Made by a program: the position numbers and the translations under genes. 64,000 bases of DNA, taken from assembly GCA_030490835.1 (NCBI GenBank), contig CM059972.1, forward strand, positions 8,400,264 to 8,464,263, written 5' to 3'. The DNA comes from Annona cherimola. Its lineage: Eukaryota > Streptophyta > Magnoliopsida > Magnoliales > Annonaceae. The notes under the pieces were generated by a model. That model saw only the letters and a program-made list of their open reading frames with translations. It searched no databases and was not told the origin of the DNA. Positions 23,843 to 36,298 of this stretch are shown piece by piece. Every line of letters starts with the position of its first letter. Positions within the stretch are counted from its first letter, which is position 1.

Positions 23843-24840
23843 AGTGTGTTTAGTATATGATAAAACTTTTAAAACTTTTTGATAAAATTTTTTTAACGTA
23901 AAACTTTTTAAAATGAAGAAAAGTGATGTGATATGGTAAGTGTAATGATAAAGAGTTAAAGGAATAAAATTAATCTATATGATACTTATATATAATTGTG
24001 AAAAAATTGAAAATTATAGTAGTTGCATAGGATAATGTTAAAAAATTATTAAAAATAAAATAATGGTAGAAAGTGAAAAGTTTAAATATTCACAACTTGG
24101 ATAAAATTAGAATGAGACGGAATCTCCAATTTTTTAAAAATACTTTTTATTATAAAAAATAATAATATATTTTTCTTATTTTATATATAACTTTTTTTTC
24201 ATTTCCTATACAACCTTATTGATTTTTAATTCCAAATGATAGAAGACTTTTGATAGAATCTATATGGGATGACTTTTCCTACTCTTAACATAGTTTTTTT
24301 TTAAAAAAAATTTGGGATGTTTTTGGGATGCAATAAAAATTTTGGATGAAAATTTTTTAGAGTGTGTTTTGGAAGTAATAAAACTGAGTAAAAGTTTTTA
24401 AAATGGGAAAAAATGAAGTGATATGATAGGGATAATGATGAGGAGTAAATATAATAAAGTTAAAATAGATAAGTTAAATGTATGGGTAGTCGTGTAAAAA
24501 TGATTGAAAAGAATGACAGCTGTATAAAAATAAGTGAAGAAATAATTAAAAAATAAGATAATTACAGAGAGCAAAATATTATGCATTGAAAATTTTTACT
24601 CGTAGCCAAACATCCTTTTAGTATTAAAGTTTTTTAAATAAAAAAAATATTTAGTATGATAGGAATAATGATGAAGAGTAGAAAAAATAAAGTCGAAATA
24701 AATAGATTAATTATACATGCAGTTATTGAATAATTGCATATAAAGGTGTGAATAAATAATTAAAAAATAAAATAATTAAAGAGATTAAAAAGTTTTAAAT
24801 TGAAAAGTTTTGATGCTAAATTGCGCTTATTACCCAAAAT
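23843..24840. mobile_element. Cluster of three Tourist-like MITE copies
   Basis: About 23843-24090 (GTGTGTTTAGTATATGATAA), 24360-24615 (GTGTGTTTTGGAAGTAATAA to GCCAAACATCC) and a remnant at 24620-24840 (ATGATGAAGAGTAGAAAAAA). All three are in the same orientation, ending 390 bases before the SNM1 ATG. Confidence 0.6.
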
Positions 24841-24884
24841 TGTTCTAGAAATCAATAAATTTTCTACAAAAGCGCTGTATTAGT

Positions 24885-24970
24885 AGACGGGCCTTGCGAA
24901 AATTCACATTTGTATTATGTAGAAGCAGCGATGGCAAAACGGGCCTAAAGATGTTTGATATTGGGCCTTT
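24885..24970 (+). promoter_or_regulatory. GGGCC-rich upstream region of the SNM1 gene
   Basis: Three GGGCC cores occur within about 80 bases (near 24889, 24939 and 24963; the last is TTGGGCC, matching the plant site II TGGGCY element). Site II elements are known in promoters of replication, ribosomal and other growth-linked plant genes, which suits a DNA-repair nuclease. They lie 260-340 bases upstream of the ATG at 25228, followed by a C/T-rich CCCTTCTCC repeat (24995-25030). No clear TATA box is seen. Confidence 0.35.
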
Positions 24971-25227
24971 TAGTCTCAGTAGTCTGAAAACTTTCCCCCC
25001 TTCCCCCTTCTCCCTTCTCCCTTCTCCCTCCGTTTTCTTCAATTCAAAAGCTCCAAGTTCAAACCAGTAAATAAAAGAGGGAGTGTTTTTTTTTTTTTTT
25101 GGGAACAAAAAAGAGGGAGTTTTATTTTATTTTAAATCCTATTATCACAAAGCGAAAATTTCTTGCCTTTTAATCTACCTACAGTCGAAGTCTAGCGCAG
25201 TCCGATCTGGTGACGGTTGGCGCAGGG

Positions 25228-28200
25228 ATGTCTGGCAGTTCGTCCGACGATGATTTCCAGAACCCCAGCCAAGCCATCTCTTTCACTCAGACCATCATTT
25301 TCTCTTCCATTCAAAGCACCACCTCGCAGGATTCCAAACACCCCAGCTCTGTTGCACGGCTGAAGAAACCGAAGGCGGGAAGAACCGGCCGGACGGAGAA
25401 TACAAAAATCCCAAGAAGCCCTAAATCTAGGGTTCTCAATTCTAGAATTTCCGGTGATTGGGGCGCTAATAGCTACAAGCCGGGTGATTTTCGTAGTTCG
25501 CAGCCTCTGAGGCCTCGAAATGTGGCGGGGCCGCTGAAGAAGTTGAAGCCATCTGGGTCTCTTGGTAAAGAGAACTGTCCCATCTCAGGAACCCTCGAAG
25601 ACCATGCCATGGAATCCAGAATCTCTACTGAACCCACCAAGGAAATGGAGATTGGACGGGGAACTGATCCGGTTCTGTCTTTGGACGAATCAGGAGCACT
25701 GGAGTCAGGGACGAATGGAGCGCCGTTGATGAAACTAGATCTGGGCATCCAGCTCGAAACGGGGGATTGGGAAGTTATGAAAAGCCCAAATGCAGACTGT
25801 GGAGTTTCAGAAGTATGCGATGGGTGGGAGGGAGTTAAAGAGAAAAGTCGGTTCTACTCGAATTCCATGGAATCAAGGTTGCTTGGACCAAAACCTGAAA
25901 ATGCTAGATTAGAGGAGGATGATTTTGGGGATTTTGAACCAGGGACGCAGTTGAATGAGCTAATGAACCTGTGCTCGGAGGTATGCGAGGAAGAGAATTC
26001 TGATAGGGGTGTATATGCGGAAGGAGACATTACTGCTGATAATTCAGTGACGTGTGCTTCCGTTCAGTGTCCGCTTTGTGGGGCTGATATTTCAGATTTG
26101 AGTGAAGATTCACGTCAGCTCCACTCAAATGACTGTCTCGACAGAGATGAAGTTTCAAAGGTCCAGATTTTTTTGTGTGTATCTTTCTTTTATTTATTAA
26201 CCCGCAGCTATTGTCTGCACTTGGTTTTGATATGGTATAAGGTTATCTTCCAGTGAAAGAGAGAGAAAAAAAAAAATCTGAATGCCATGGAACGTATAGC
26301 TGCTACTGAAAAAAGCAAGAGAAAGAAAAAAAGGAACCATTTCCTTATCTTCCCTATCTATTTTGTCATGGCTATTATCTATGAAAAATGTCTTGCATAT
26401 GCTTTACCACTATATAACTGCAATAAAGATTGGCTATTCTTATGATACTCAAAAGTTACTTGAAAATTTGTAAAGAATGGTGCATTTATGAAAGTTTGGT
26501 GCTGTTAGATTTTAGTGTTTTATGTTACTAATTTTTACCAATAGATATGGTACTTTTCGTATCTATCATCTCTCCCTACAGAACTCGGTAGCCCTTGGCC
26601 GTATGTTTCAACTTTCCTTGAAACTTGTCATGGTGAAGAATGCAATTTGGTATTTTGATAATGGCTACTGATAAATGCGTTTTCTTGCAGTTAGTTATTC
26701 AAAATGACAACACAGTGCTTGATTCTCCTCAGCAACAAGTCGTTGATGTATCCCCTGTTCTTGAATGGCTACGTAATTTAGGCTTATCAAAATATGAGGA
26801 AGCTTTCATTAAGGAAGAGATTGATTGGGAAACCCTACAATGGATATCAGAAGAGGTATGTTATGTTAATTAACGTGCTTTGCTATCCCAGTGGTTGCAC
26901 CTGCCGGGGGAAATTTCGTTTTTGCCTATATGAATGGCCAGTCTCTCTATTACTTATCACAATGTTCCATGAACTGCATACAAAAAATGCTGGATTTCCT
27001 ATAGTTGGAATAACGTTTGGTGGCATAAACCTTAATGGCTTGCAAACTCTTCATATTCTAATCCCAGTTGATGTTTCATGATCTGCTGCCTGTATCTGGT
27101 GTTGGCACTTCATTGATTTAAATCAGGCAGCAGTTGTACGTTGTCCTTTTGGATTTTCTTGTATCTCCAGCCCATCTAAACCAAGTTATTCATGTCTGTT
27201 GCTGCAGGATCTTGTTGGTATGGGCATCACTGCACTTGGTCCAAGGAAGAAGATTGTTCATGCACTTGACGAGATGAAAAGAAACATGCGTCAGCATGAA
27301 TCAAACACACACGTGGTTAAAACTACAAACACTGAGAACAACGCTCCCTGCTTACCTGGAAATAAGTTGATTACAGAGTTCTTTCAAGGTCCTGCTGTTC
27401 ATAGAAACATAAACAATAGGCCACCTATTGTACAACAAAGATCGGAAAGAAGTACCGCTGATTCTAGTCGAAAGAGAGCTACACGTGGACCCCGTATTCA
27501 TGGCGGAAAGTTCAGAGATATACCTCCATGGTGTTGCATACCGGGAACGCCATTTCGAGTGGTACATGTTAAACTTTTTGCCCCATAACTTTTTTTAATT
27601 GCAAATTAAATGTGGTTTAGAATGTTGCAAAATAGATCCTCTAAGTTTCAGAATGTTGTGAGGCAATTTTAGATAATAAAAGGGGTGTTTATTAACATCT
27701 AAAACTTCTAAAATTAAAACTTTTCAATTTAAAACTTTTCACTTTCTACAACTATTATATTTTTTTGAGAATTTTTTCACTTCTTTTTATATAACTACCT
27801 TACTTTTTCAATCATATCTACACAACTATTAATACATTTAACCTATCTATTTTAACTTTATTTTTTTACTCCTCATCATTATCCTATCATATTATATTAT
27901 TTTCTTACATTTTAAAAATTTTTCATCAAAAGTTTTATCACTTCTCAAACATGCCCAAAATTAATTGTTTCTAACGTACTCCAGAGCATTAAACCATATT
28001 TACCTCATTTCATATGTAAAACAGTATTGCAAAATCGATGTCACAATTCATTTTGCAACATTCTAAAACTTATTTGCAAATGACGAAACAGTATGGTCTA
28101 TTTTGTAAATAAGCAAATGAGAGTTTATAGTTTACAACATTTTCTATATTATCCAACCACTTGTCAAAAATTATGCTAATGCATTCTAGATGAAAATTTT

Positions 28201-31200
28201 AAATGTTGTCAGTTATGCTTGACTTGAACATGCAGGATGCTTTTCGCTACCTAAGAAGAGATTGCTCCCATTGGTTCCTTACCCACTTCCATATAGACCG
28301 TAAGTTCAATCATGAATTGCCTCGTGGTCATAATTGTTATCAACCTTAACTCAATATTTTAGTTGAACATTACAAAAAATGATTTTAATCCTATTTTTAC
28401 ATTCTCTTTTAAATGAATTTCATGATTCCCTAGTTTGAATATTAGCCTCACAAATTGATCCATGATTCAAAAGAGTGTTTTCTTGTTTAAGTTTTCATTG
28501 TAGGCTTTTACAATTTGATCCTTGAATTAAGATTCAAATCACAACAACATTTTCTTGTTTAAGTTTTAAGTGGTTTTGGTCAATTGTTATGGCTAAAAAT
28601 CTTTTAGATGAGGTTATATCTCTAGTAATTTCACTATAAATTTTAACTCGCTAATCTTGTTTTAAATCATACATCACAGTTTCTTATCTCCTAGATTTTC
28701 ACTTGTTATTAAAAGCTCATTGTAAATTGTCCTCATTGACACCCATTCTTACATTATGGGCCAACAAGGTTTCGCCAATATTGCATATTTATCCCTAAGT
28801 TTGCTGGAATTACAAAAATGTCCACAAGGTTTGCATAAAATTACAAACGTTTCTCTTTTGTTAGGATGTGGTTAAAATTTTCTGTAAAATGATGATCACG
28901 TCCTTTAACTCAAGTGATAAACTTGCAATTTTTTCAAATATTGTAGACATATTTACTTTCATTATTTTATATATTTTTACATATAAATTGTTTTAGATTT
29001 TTTTTTAAAATGCTTACAATATTTCCAAAAATTGCAAGTAATCATTTAGCTCAGAGATCATTATCGTCATTCTACAGAAAATTCTAATGGTTTCTTAACA
29101 GAAGAAACGTACTTGTAATTTCATGTAAACTTTATGAGCATATTTGCAATTTTAACAAACTTAAGGACACCGATGCAATATTGGTTAAACCTTGTAGGTA
29201 TATTTGCAAAAATACTTTATATAGTATTTATATTTGCCCAATTACAGTAGTCACAGGTGACCTTTCAAATCTTTTGTGTTGGTATGGGGAATCCTCCTTT
29301 GAGAGCAGTGGCTTAACTATCTGAATCAAATATATACATAACAACAGAAGTATTCTTCATAGAAAAGCGAGTTGCAATATTCGGATGTTGAGAATCATGT
29401 TATTCATTGCAGTTTAAATTTGCTGGATTTTACATGATTAAAACTTACTGGAGATTTTTGTTGTGAAGATTATCAGGGTCTTACAAGGGGATTCTGCCAT
29501 GGAATGATCTATTGCTCCTCAATCACTGCGCGTCTTGTAAATATGAAGATAGGCATTCCATGGGATAGGCTGCAAATTCTTCCCCCTGGCCAGAAAGTCA
29601 GAATTGAGGGTATAAATGTGACAAGTTTTGACGCCAATCACTGTCCTGGTTCAATAATTATTCTTTTTGAACCGCCCAACAATAAGGTAATGGGTTATTT
29701 TATAATTCGCTTGCTTATGGTGACAGATTGCAGACATGCCCAGTACATACATTGGATCCATTCCCCTTATATTTTCTAAATATTGTCATCAATATCATCA
29801 ACGTCTTAAGACCCTTGCTAAATAATCAGAATCCATTGCTTGAGAAATCTTGTTATGTTTCCATAGGTCCAGTTGACATGTCCAGTTGACATGTCTTCTT
29901 TTCTGACCACTTTCATTGACAACCTTTTGGCTCTTGAACTCAAGCTGACTCTGTTCTAATCTGTACTGCTCTTTACCTGTCAGATGTGGTCTAATCAGGT
30001 GTCTAAGTTTACTTCATTGTGATGGAGATACCCTTGAGTTCACTTGGATGCATATGTCTGTATGAATTGCTTTAATCTCAATCTCATTTTTTTTTCCCAT
30101 TTTGGTGCATGGACAATGAAGTTTTCACTTCATTTGGATACCTTTGATTTCTTTGGTTTACGTTCATCGCTATGTATCAGATTTGCTTCTTAATATAATT
30201 CATTGAATTGGCAATTTCCATTTTATGCCTTCAGGCAGTCTTGCATACTGGGGATTTTCGTCTTAGTGAGAAGATGACAGACATTTCTTTACTCCAATCA
30301 AGTCCAATACACACTCTTATCCTTGATACAACATATTGTAATCCACAGGTATGTAATAAATTGTTTTTTTTTCTGATTATTTGTATGTATAAGGTTATTT
30401 ATTGGTTCCTTGTTCAATAGTGGGTTTTGCTGGTGAAGTTGTGGTTTGAAGGGGCTATGCTATCTTGGCCTCTATCTAGTTCACATGTTCTTCAACAAAG
30501 CGATTACTTGCTCAGTTTGTGAAGACATGATGGAACAATAAATAGAACAGATAATAGCAATTGTTACATGAAGTTGCCTAATGTTTGTGCTAATATGGTA
30601 AATACTCAGCAGTAATAGCACTTGCAGGACCCATAGGATATTGAAGATGAATTGTGTAGGGGGGAGCAATGGTTGTCATGCACATGTGACAGCTGGCACA
30701 TGTGGCTTCTGCAGAACACACTTTTTTAACCTCTCCATCATACCAGGGATAGCTCTCTTCATGTTCATGTTTTGTACATATTTTTTTTTTTTTCAAAGAG
30801 AAATGCTCTTCTTGTAAATATTTTTTTAAAGAGAAATGCTCTGTTATTTATTCTGCTTCTTGTGACTGGGAAGATCCGTTCTTATTTTCTTGGCTTACAT
30901 GCATAAATAAGTTGGACAACCATGAAAAAACATAACTATTGTCTTGATGATGGGAATCACAAGTCGCCTATTGAAACAATCTCCTTTTACTTTTTTGCTT
31001 TGCACACATAAATAAGTTGGACAACCATGGAAAAGCCTGGACTATTTTGTATTTTTAACTTATAATGGGTTTTGCAAGAGGTCCATCAAAACAGTCTCCT
31101 TTTGTTTTTATACTCAAACCTCAATGCTGATTATCTTATCTTGGATTATAGGCAACTAGTTTCTAGCGAAATCAATGCTACGAGAATATGATGTCATAGT

Positions 31201-33928
31201 TGTTAAAATATTTACAACTTATTCTCGAATCAAAATATTCATCTTTGGCTCTTTGCAACCATCCATGTATGGCAGGATGTTGGTGGAAGCAATTGATTTT
31301 TGATTTCAATTCATGATTTTCTGCAGTACGACTTCCCAAAACAGGATACAATAATCCAATTTGTTGTCGATGCAATCCAAGCAGAGGCATTCAACCCAAA
31401 AACTCTGTTTCTGATTGGCAGCTATACAATTGGTAATACATCTCATGATATCTATCACATAATTTATTGTCTAGTTTTCATAGACTAATAATTATAGTTT
31501 TAATTTTTAACAAAGGCAAAGAGAGACTGTTCTTGGAAGTTGCTCGATGCCTGCATAAGAAGATATATGTTGGTGCAGCAAAACTACAGCTACTTCAATG
31601 CTTAGAACTTCCCAAGGAAGATATGGAGTGGCTTACGGTGAATGAGCATGAGAGTCACATTCATGTTGTGCCAATGTGGATGATAGCAAGTTTCAAGCGG
31701 ATGAAACATATCTCTGATCGGTACTCTGTAAGTCCCATAGTACCTAATGCAGATATAGACCTCTGTATAGCATATGCAATCACCTCTATACATGGGTGGA
31801 GTTAACCACACATTAGGGTTTAGGTGTACTGCACTCCAACGAATTCGAGGTGCCCCTGCATATCCTAAAAGTGGAAATGTTTATAAGATTGTTGCTGCTC
31901 CCTGCATGTGTTTCTTTGGTTATTCAAATGGCTTGATTTTTTTTGTCTTGTCACTTGGATGATGGAGCCTAACTAGTCTGGCTGTGTGCAAAGCAAGTCA
32001 AAATTCTGCGAGTGCCTCATTTTTGGTCTCACTCCGACAATTTATCACCTCCATAATCTTTCTTCAATTCTGGAGATTCCATATCCAGCTAAGATAGGTT
32101 TCATCTCATAGGGCCGTTTCGATTTGATTGTTGCATTCTCTCCTACTGGTTGGAGTTTTGGCAAAGGAAAGAAGAAGTCTCCTGGGAGAAGGTGGCAGCA
32201 GGGCACCATTATCAGGTTCCATTTACATAAACTATTGTTATCTTTATGCAGTTGTCCTTTGCATATCTACTGTTTTGTTAGTCTTGTATTTCCTGCTGAA
32301 AGATGCAGCATAGAGGTTGTAAAATATAATTTCAAATCGAACAATGATTTGTTGACAACATTGGTAACTTTATTTAGTATACATTTCTCCTTTCCTTTTT
32401 TCCTACATTTGAAGGAAAGAAACTCTGTTATTTTCATGAAGCAGAAGAGCCGCAGAACTACAACAATCAGCATCTTGTGTTGGGATAAAAGATGTCGTAT
32501 GCGTTGTTGATAGATGAGATCAAATGTTAATCTAAGTCATTCATCAAGTTCATCTATGTGTGGATTACATGATCCATTGAATCGTACATTAAATGTCTAA
32601 ATATCGAATTGTTAAGTAAACAACAATTCATATCCGTAAGCCTTACTGCTTTTGTCAGATTTTTCATCATTCTTCCCACACTCCCAGCTTGGAATCCTTG
32701 TGTTTAGAAAAGAGAATATATTTATATTCCAACGTTGTAATCTGTCGTCTTTCACTTTGGCAAGAGTTGGTGATGCAGCCGAATGCATCAAATTGATGTC
32801 GCATGTGCTGGAAAACAGTACTTGATGATTTCTTTCCCTGATTTTTTATATTTCATTAGCTTCAAATTCTTCAATGGAGAATATATAAGTCTAATCCATA
32901 GCGTTGTTTACCTCATCTGATGTCTTTTCAAAGTTTGCCTTCTTACTTTCAATTTCTGAATGAAGTTTAGAACTAGGTGAATTAAATACATAGGTCCTTC
33001 ATGGTTAAGGAATTGGAAAGCTATGAAGAAGGAAAATCAGGAGAATCATAGAGAAGTGACAAGCCAAGTGGAGATGTGTTGCCCAAAAAATAAATTGTTA
33101 AATCAACATGCCAAATTACGGGCGTGTTTGAGAAATAATAAAAGTTTTGATGAAAAGTTTTTATTGTAAAAGTTTTTGAATTGATAGAAAATAATGTGAT
33201 ATGATAGGAGTAATGATAAAGAGTAAAGAGAATAAACTTAAAATAAGTAGGTTAGTTATATAGATAGTTGTGTAGAAATGATTGAAAAGTAGGGTAGTTG
33301 TATAAAAAGATACAAAAAATGATTAAAAAATATAATAGTTGTAAAAAGTAAAAAGTTTTAGATTGGAAAGTTTTAGTTGTAAAAGTTTTATGGTTTCCCA
33401 AACACCCTTTACATTAAATTCTATCTATAAAAGATCGATTCGGAAACTCGAGGATTAATTTCTTTTTAGTTGGGAAGGATGCAACAGCTATTAGTTTGTG
33501 TTGACTTGATTAACTTTCACAAAGAAAGACAACGTACTTTCAAAGTAAAATCAAAAGTAATGCCAATCATCATAAAAGCATTGTATCCATTGAAACAATG
33601 TCATTTTTTCCCTTGCTAGGGTTGTTAGAATTTTCAAGTTACGAAACAATAACATGCATAAGAGAAACAGCTCCTGAAGTAACAAATGTAGGCAATTCCA
33701 AAGTTCTGAAAATTCTGAGTCTGATTTTATTTTATTTTCGTACTGGATGCTGAATGTTCTGTGTTTGCATTTTTTAGGTATGAGGTTCCCTACAGTGAGC
33801 ATTGCAGCTTTACTGAACTAAGAGAGTTTGTAAAGTTTATATCACCCGAGAACATCATCCCAAGTGTAAATAATGATGGTCCTGAGAGTGCAGATGCAAT
33901 GGTCGCTCTCCTTATGTCTGAATCGTAG
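25228..33928 (+). CDS. SNM1-type DNA crosslink-repair nuclease with UBZ4, SAM and MBL/beta-CASP domains, 10 exons, 806 aa
   Basis: Exons 25228-26160, 26691-26855, 27208-27561, 28236-28299, 29469-29686, 30235-30348, 31327-31432, 31516-31727, 32112-32215, 33778-33928; phases agree throughout and TAG is at 33926-33928. Residues 1-280 are low-complexity, Ser/Pro/Lys-rich and probably disordered. A UBZ4-like finger follows (C281, C284, H299, C303). A SAM domain covers about 331-391 ([17 protein letters not shown]). The metallo-beta-lactamase core has HFHIDH (H501, H503, D505, H506), FDANHCPGS (H563), HTGDFR (D585) and LDTTYC (D609). The beta-CASP/DRMBL part includes GSYTIGKERLF and [12 protein letters not shown]. 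Known for the family: 5'-exonuclease acting in interstrand-crosslink and double-strand-break repair in the nucleus. The combination of SAM with SNM1 resembles the longer plant SNM1 relative (Arabidopsis At2g45700 type). All metal-binding residues are present, so it should be active. Introns 3 and 9 contain Tourist-like MITEs. The first donor, AAAG|GTCCAG, is a weak match to consensus and is the least certain junction. Confidence 0.93.
27682..27956. mobile_element. Tourist-like MITE in SNM1 intron 3
   Basis: 275 bp from GGGGTGTTTATTAAC to CTCAAACATGCCC, flanked by AAA on both sides. Lies well inside the intron (exon 3 ends 27561, exon 4 starts 28236). Confidence 0.65.
33120..33417. mobile_element. 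Tourist-like MITE in SNM1 intron 9
   Basis: GGGCGTGTTTGAGAAATAAT to CCCAAACACCC with well preserved interior (GGTTAGTTATATAGATAGTT). About 360 bases before the acceptor of the last exon. Confidence 0.7.
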
Positions 33929-34456
33929 TGAAGTAATGAGAAAACTCTTCAGTGGTGAGGACATTTGTAGCAGGACAAGCTGGATGGTGAAGATGACTGG
34001 TTTTATTGGGACTTTGAACTTCAGTTACGGAGACTGAAGGGGTCAGGGGAACTGTGGGTATAGGGAAAAGCTGTGTTCTAAATCTGAAATCAACATTTTC
34101 AGAAAATGGCCTTAATGCAGATTGCCTGGTTGTACAACTTTCATTTTCATCATCTCAATGTATCATGACACTTAAAAGTGCTACATTATTTTCATGAATG
34201 AAATAGAATTAGTGAATTCAAATATTCAATCGAACTGGCGTGGTTTGTATTTGTTGATTGTTGCTACAATTTTAGTTCATACAGAGGGAAAACAGGGATA
34301 ATTTACCTGGACACATTCCCAAAATAAGCCTTTTAGGCTTCTCTAATTTGATGGCAATGTCAGATCCTCACTTCATGACAACGCCATTATGTTGATGGGT
34401 CGTGATGGGTTCCTCTGATTCTCATTTGATTTACAGTTGTGATTGGCTTTTAACCA

Positions 34457-34504
34457 AATCATCATCATAAGCTGTTTCTTCCGCACCTATATGGGGTTAG
34501 CTGC
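34457..34504 (-). mobile_element. Extremely 5'-truncated RTE 3' end
   Basis: ATCATCATCATAAGC then GTTTC, then CACCTATATGGGGTTAGCTGC matches the 3' terminus of the LINE at 36911-36960 (CATCATCATAAGCCATTTC, CACCTATGTGGGGTCGGCTGC) in the same orientation. Only about 48 bases are present, which fits aborted target-primed reverse transcription. It lies 0.5 kb downstream of the SNM1 stop codon. Confidence 0.6.
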
Positions 34505-35589
34505 TTTTGACCACATAAAGCAAAAATTCAGATTGAGTCGTTCCACGAAGAAATATTATATAATGAAACACAAACGCACGAAGAACAAAAGAATGCACAA
34601 CTACACGTTAACTATTTTATCATGATAAAACTAGATTGCTTGGCATGACATCCCAGACAATACTGCAATCCTTCGTAATTCATTTTTTGAAGAAAAATCC
34701 TTGATAGAGAGATTACAATGTGCAAAATTATAAAACCAACATGAAAAAGTAAGTTAAATGGAGAAAATCATGGATTAGGCAATAAGTGAACAGAACAAAC
34801 GTGTCATGGACTGGAAGTCCAGCACGATTATAGCACTAGTCCAGGAAGAGGATTATGGATATTACAATTAGAATTAGATACGGCAGCGATACAGGTTCAT
34901 GGGGAGCGGACCATGAATTTGGCAACCAAAATTCGACCTTGAGCCGATTTTTCAGTCCTTAATTTGTACATTTTTTCGTCTAACCAATTTATGTTTATTC
35001 ATTTTTATTCCTAATCATCGGCCCATAGCATACTTTTTTTTTTTTTTCTTAATACTTCATTTATGTTTATTCATTTTTATTCTTTAATAATTCCTTTTTT
35101 TGCATGTTGTTTTTTCATCCTCTTTTCCCAGTTCCTATCTTCAAAAAAGCAATGGAAAATTTCTTCATTTAAGAGATATCACAACATATATTTACCTAAA
35201 TAATCTTATTTTTCCATTATAAGTTTTATTTAAAATCATTATCTTCAATCAATTTAAACTTTATTTATTTTACGGTTACGTCAATTTTCTAATATCCTTC
35301 TAATTTCGATATATTTTTGCCCAACTAGGCAACTCATCTTAACGGAGGAAAAAAAAAAAAAGAAAGAAACAAAAATTGATATAACGCACTTCATGTGGTA
35401 ATTAGGATAAAATAAATAAGAATAGCGGTTAAAATACTGATAACAATAAAAATAAAAAATTCTTGACAAATAAAAATAAAATAATGATTACAATATTGTT
35501 AACGATAATAAAATTTCTTGACCAGTAGTTTTTTCCTCATATATCCAAGACCGATCTTCTTCTGCTTACCTAGTATAAGCTTATTTTTT

Positions 35590-35905
35590 CTTTTGGAGTG
35601 AAAGCATAAGTTAGTTTGGCCTAATACATTTATTATTTGTTTATTTTTCTACGCAGTTATTTTCAATGTGTATTTAAGTTATACACCAAATTTCATAATT
35701 TTTTGATATATATATATAGATATATTTTCTTTATTTTTTAAACCATCATTTCGGGGTATTTAAATCATATTAACCCTCACAAAAATGATTGTAATAAAAA
35801 TCAAGAAAAATTGTATGAATATGCCCTAAAATTGTAAAATTTTAGTATATAAGTTAAATAAAAATTGGAAAATAGTTTCGTAAGAAACGAAAAATAAAAA
35901 ATAAT
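35590..35905. repeat. AT-rich degenerate palindromic repeat upstream of UBP1
   Basis: Arms such as GTATTTAAGTTATACACC and TTTAGTATATAAGTTAAAT around a centre with TTCGGGGTATTTAAATCATA resemble the palindromic repeats elsewhere in the window but are strongly diverged. Ends about 160 bases before the UBP1 TATA box. Confidence 0.35.
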
Positions 35906-36062
35906 GGTTGTATAACGCCGGACTAACATAAGCTTAGGTTTGGCCGGCCGTGATCACCCAAGATTTGAATGGAAGAAGGTAGCTAGCGTGTCGGTGGTAG
36001 CATACGAAGAATGATAAGTCGCCGGAGTATAAAACGAAGCCTTTTTGTCACGACACACGCTC

Positions 36063-36069
36063 TATAAAA
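36063..36069 (+). promoter_or_regulatory. Probable TATA box of the UBP1 gene
   Basis: CTATAAAATC centred here lies about 145 bases upstream of the ATG at 36210. It is followed by a C/T-rich leader (36085-36180), typical of a plant 5' untranslated region, and by an AGGGTTTTC stretch similar to a telo-box. Predicted start of transcription is about 36095. Confidence 0.5.
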
Positions 36070-36209
36070 TCTCCGCATCGAGGGTTTTCTTTCCCTTTTT
36101 AGTTCTTCGCTTCAGAAGAGAACCCATTTTTCTCTTCTGATTCTTCTCCCATTTCTCCAACGAGTAGACGAAGAAAGAAGAAGAGGAAGAGCAGATCTTG
36201 CTCCGGAAA

Positions 36210-36262
36210 ATGCAGCAGCAGAGGCTTAAACAGCAGGTCTTAATGCAGCAAGCTCTCCTGCA

Positions 36263-36298
<36 letters not shown>

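Larger units (their letters stand above)
33929..36040. other. SNM1 3' region and UBP1 upstream region
   Basis: 33929-34230 is probably the SNM1 3' untranslated region. Then come a truncated RTE end (34457-34504), AT-rich sequence without frames, and a degenerate palindromic repeat (35590-35905) before the UBP1 promoter. Confidence 0.5.

Noticed and set aside
31774..32510. Frames in SNM1 introns 8 and 9 of 60-128 codons
   Set aside because: They overrun the true exon 9 (32112-32215) in other frames or past its donor.
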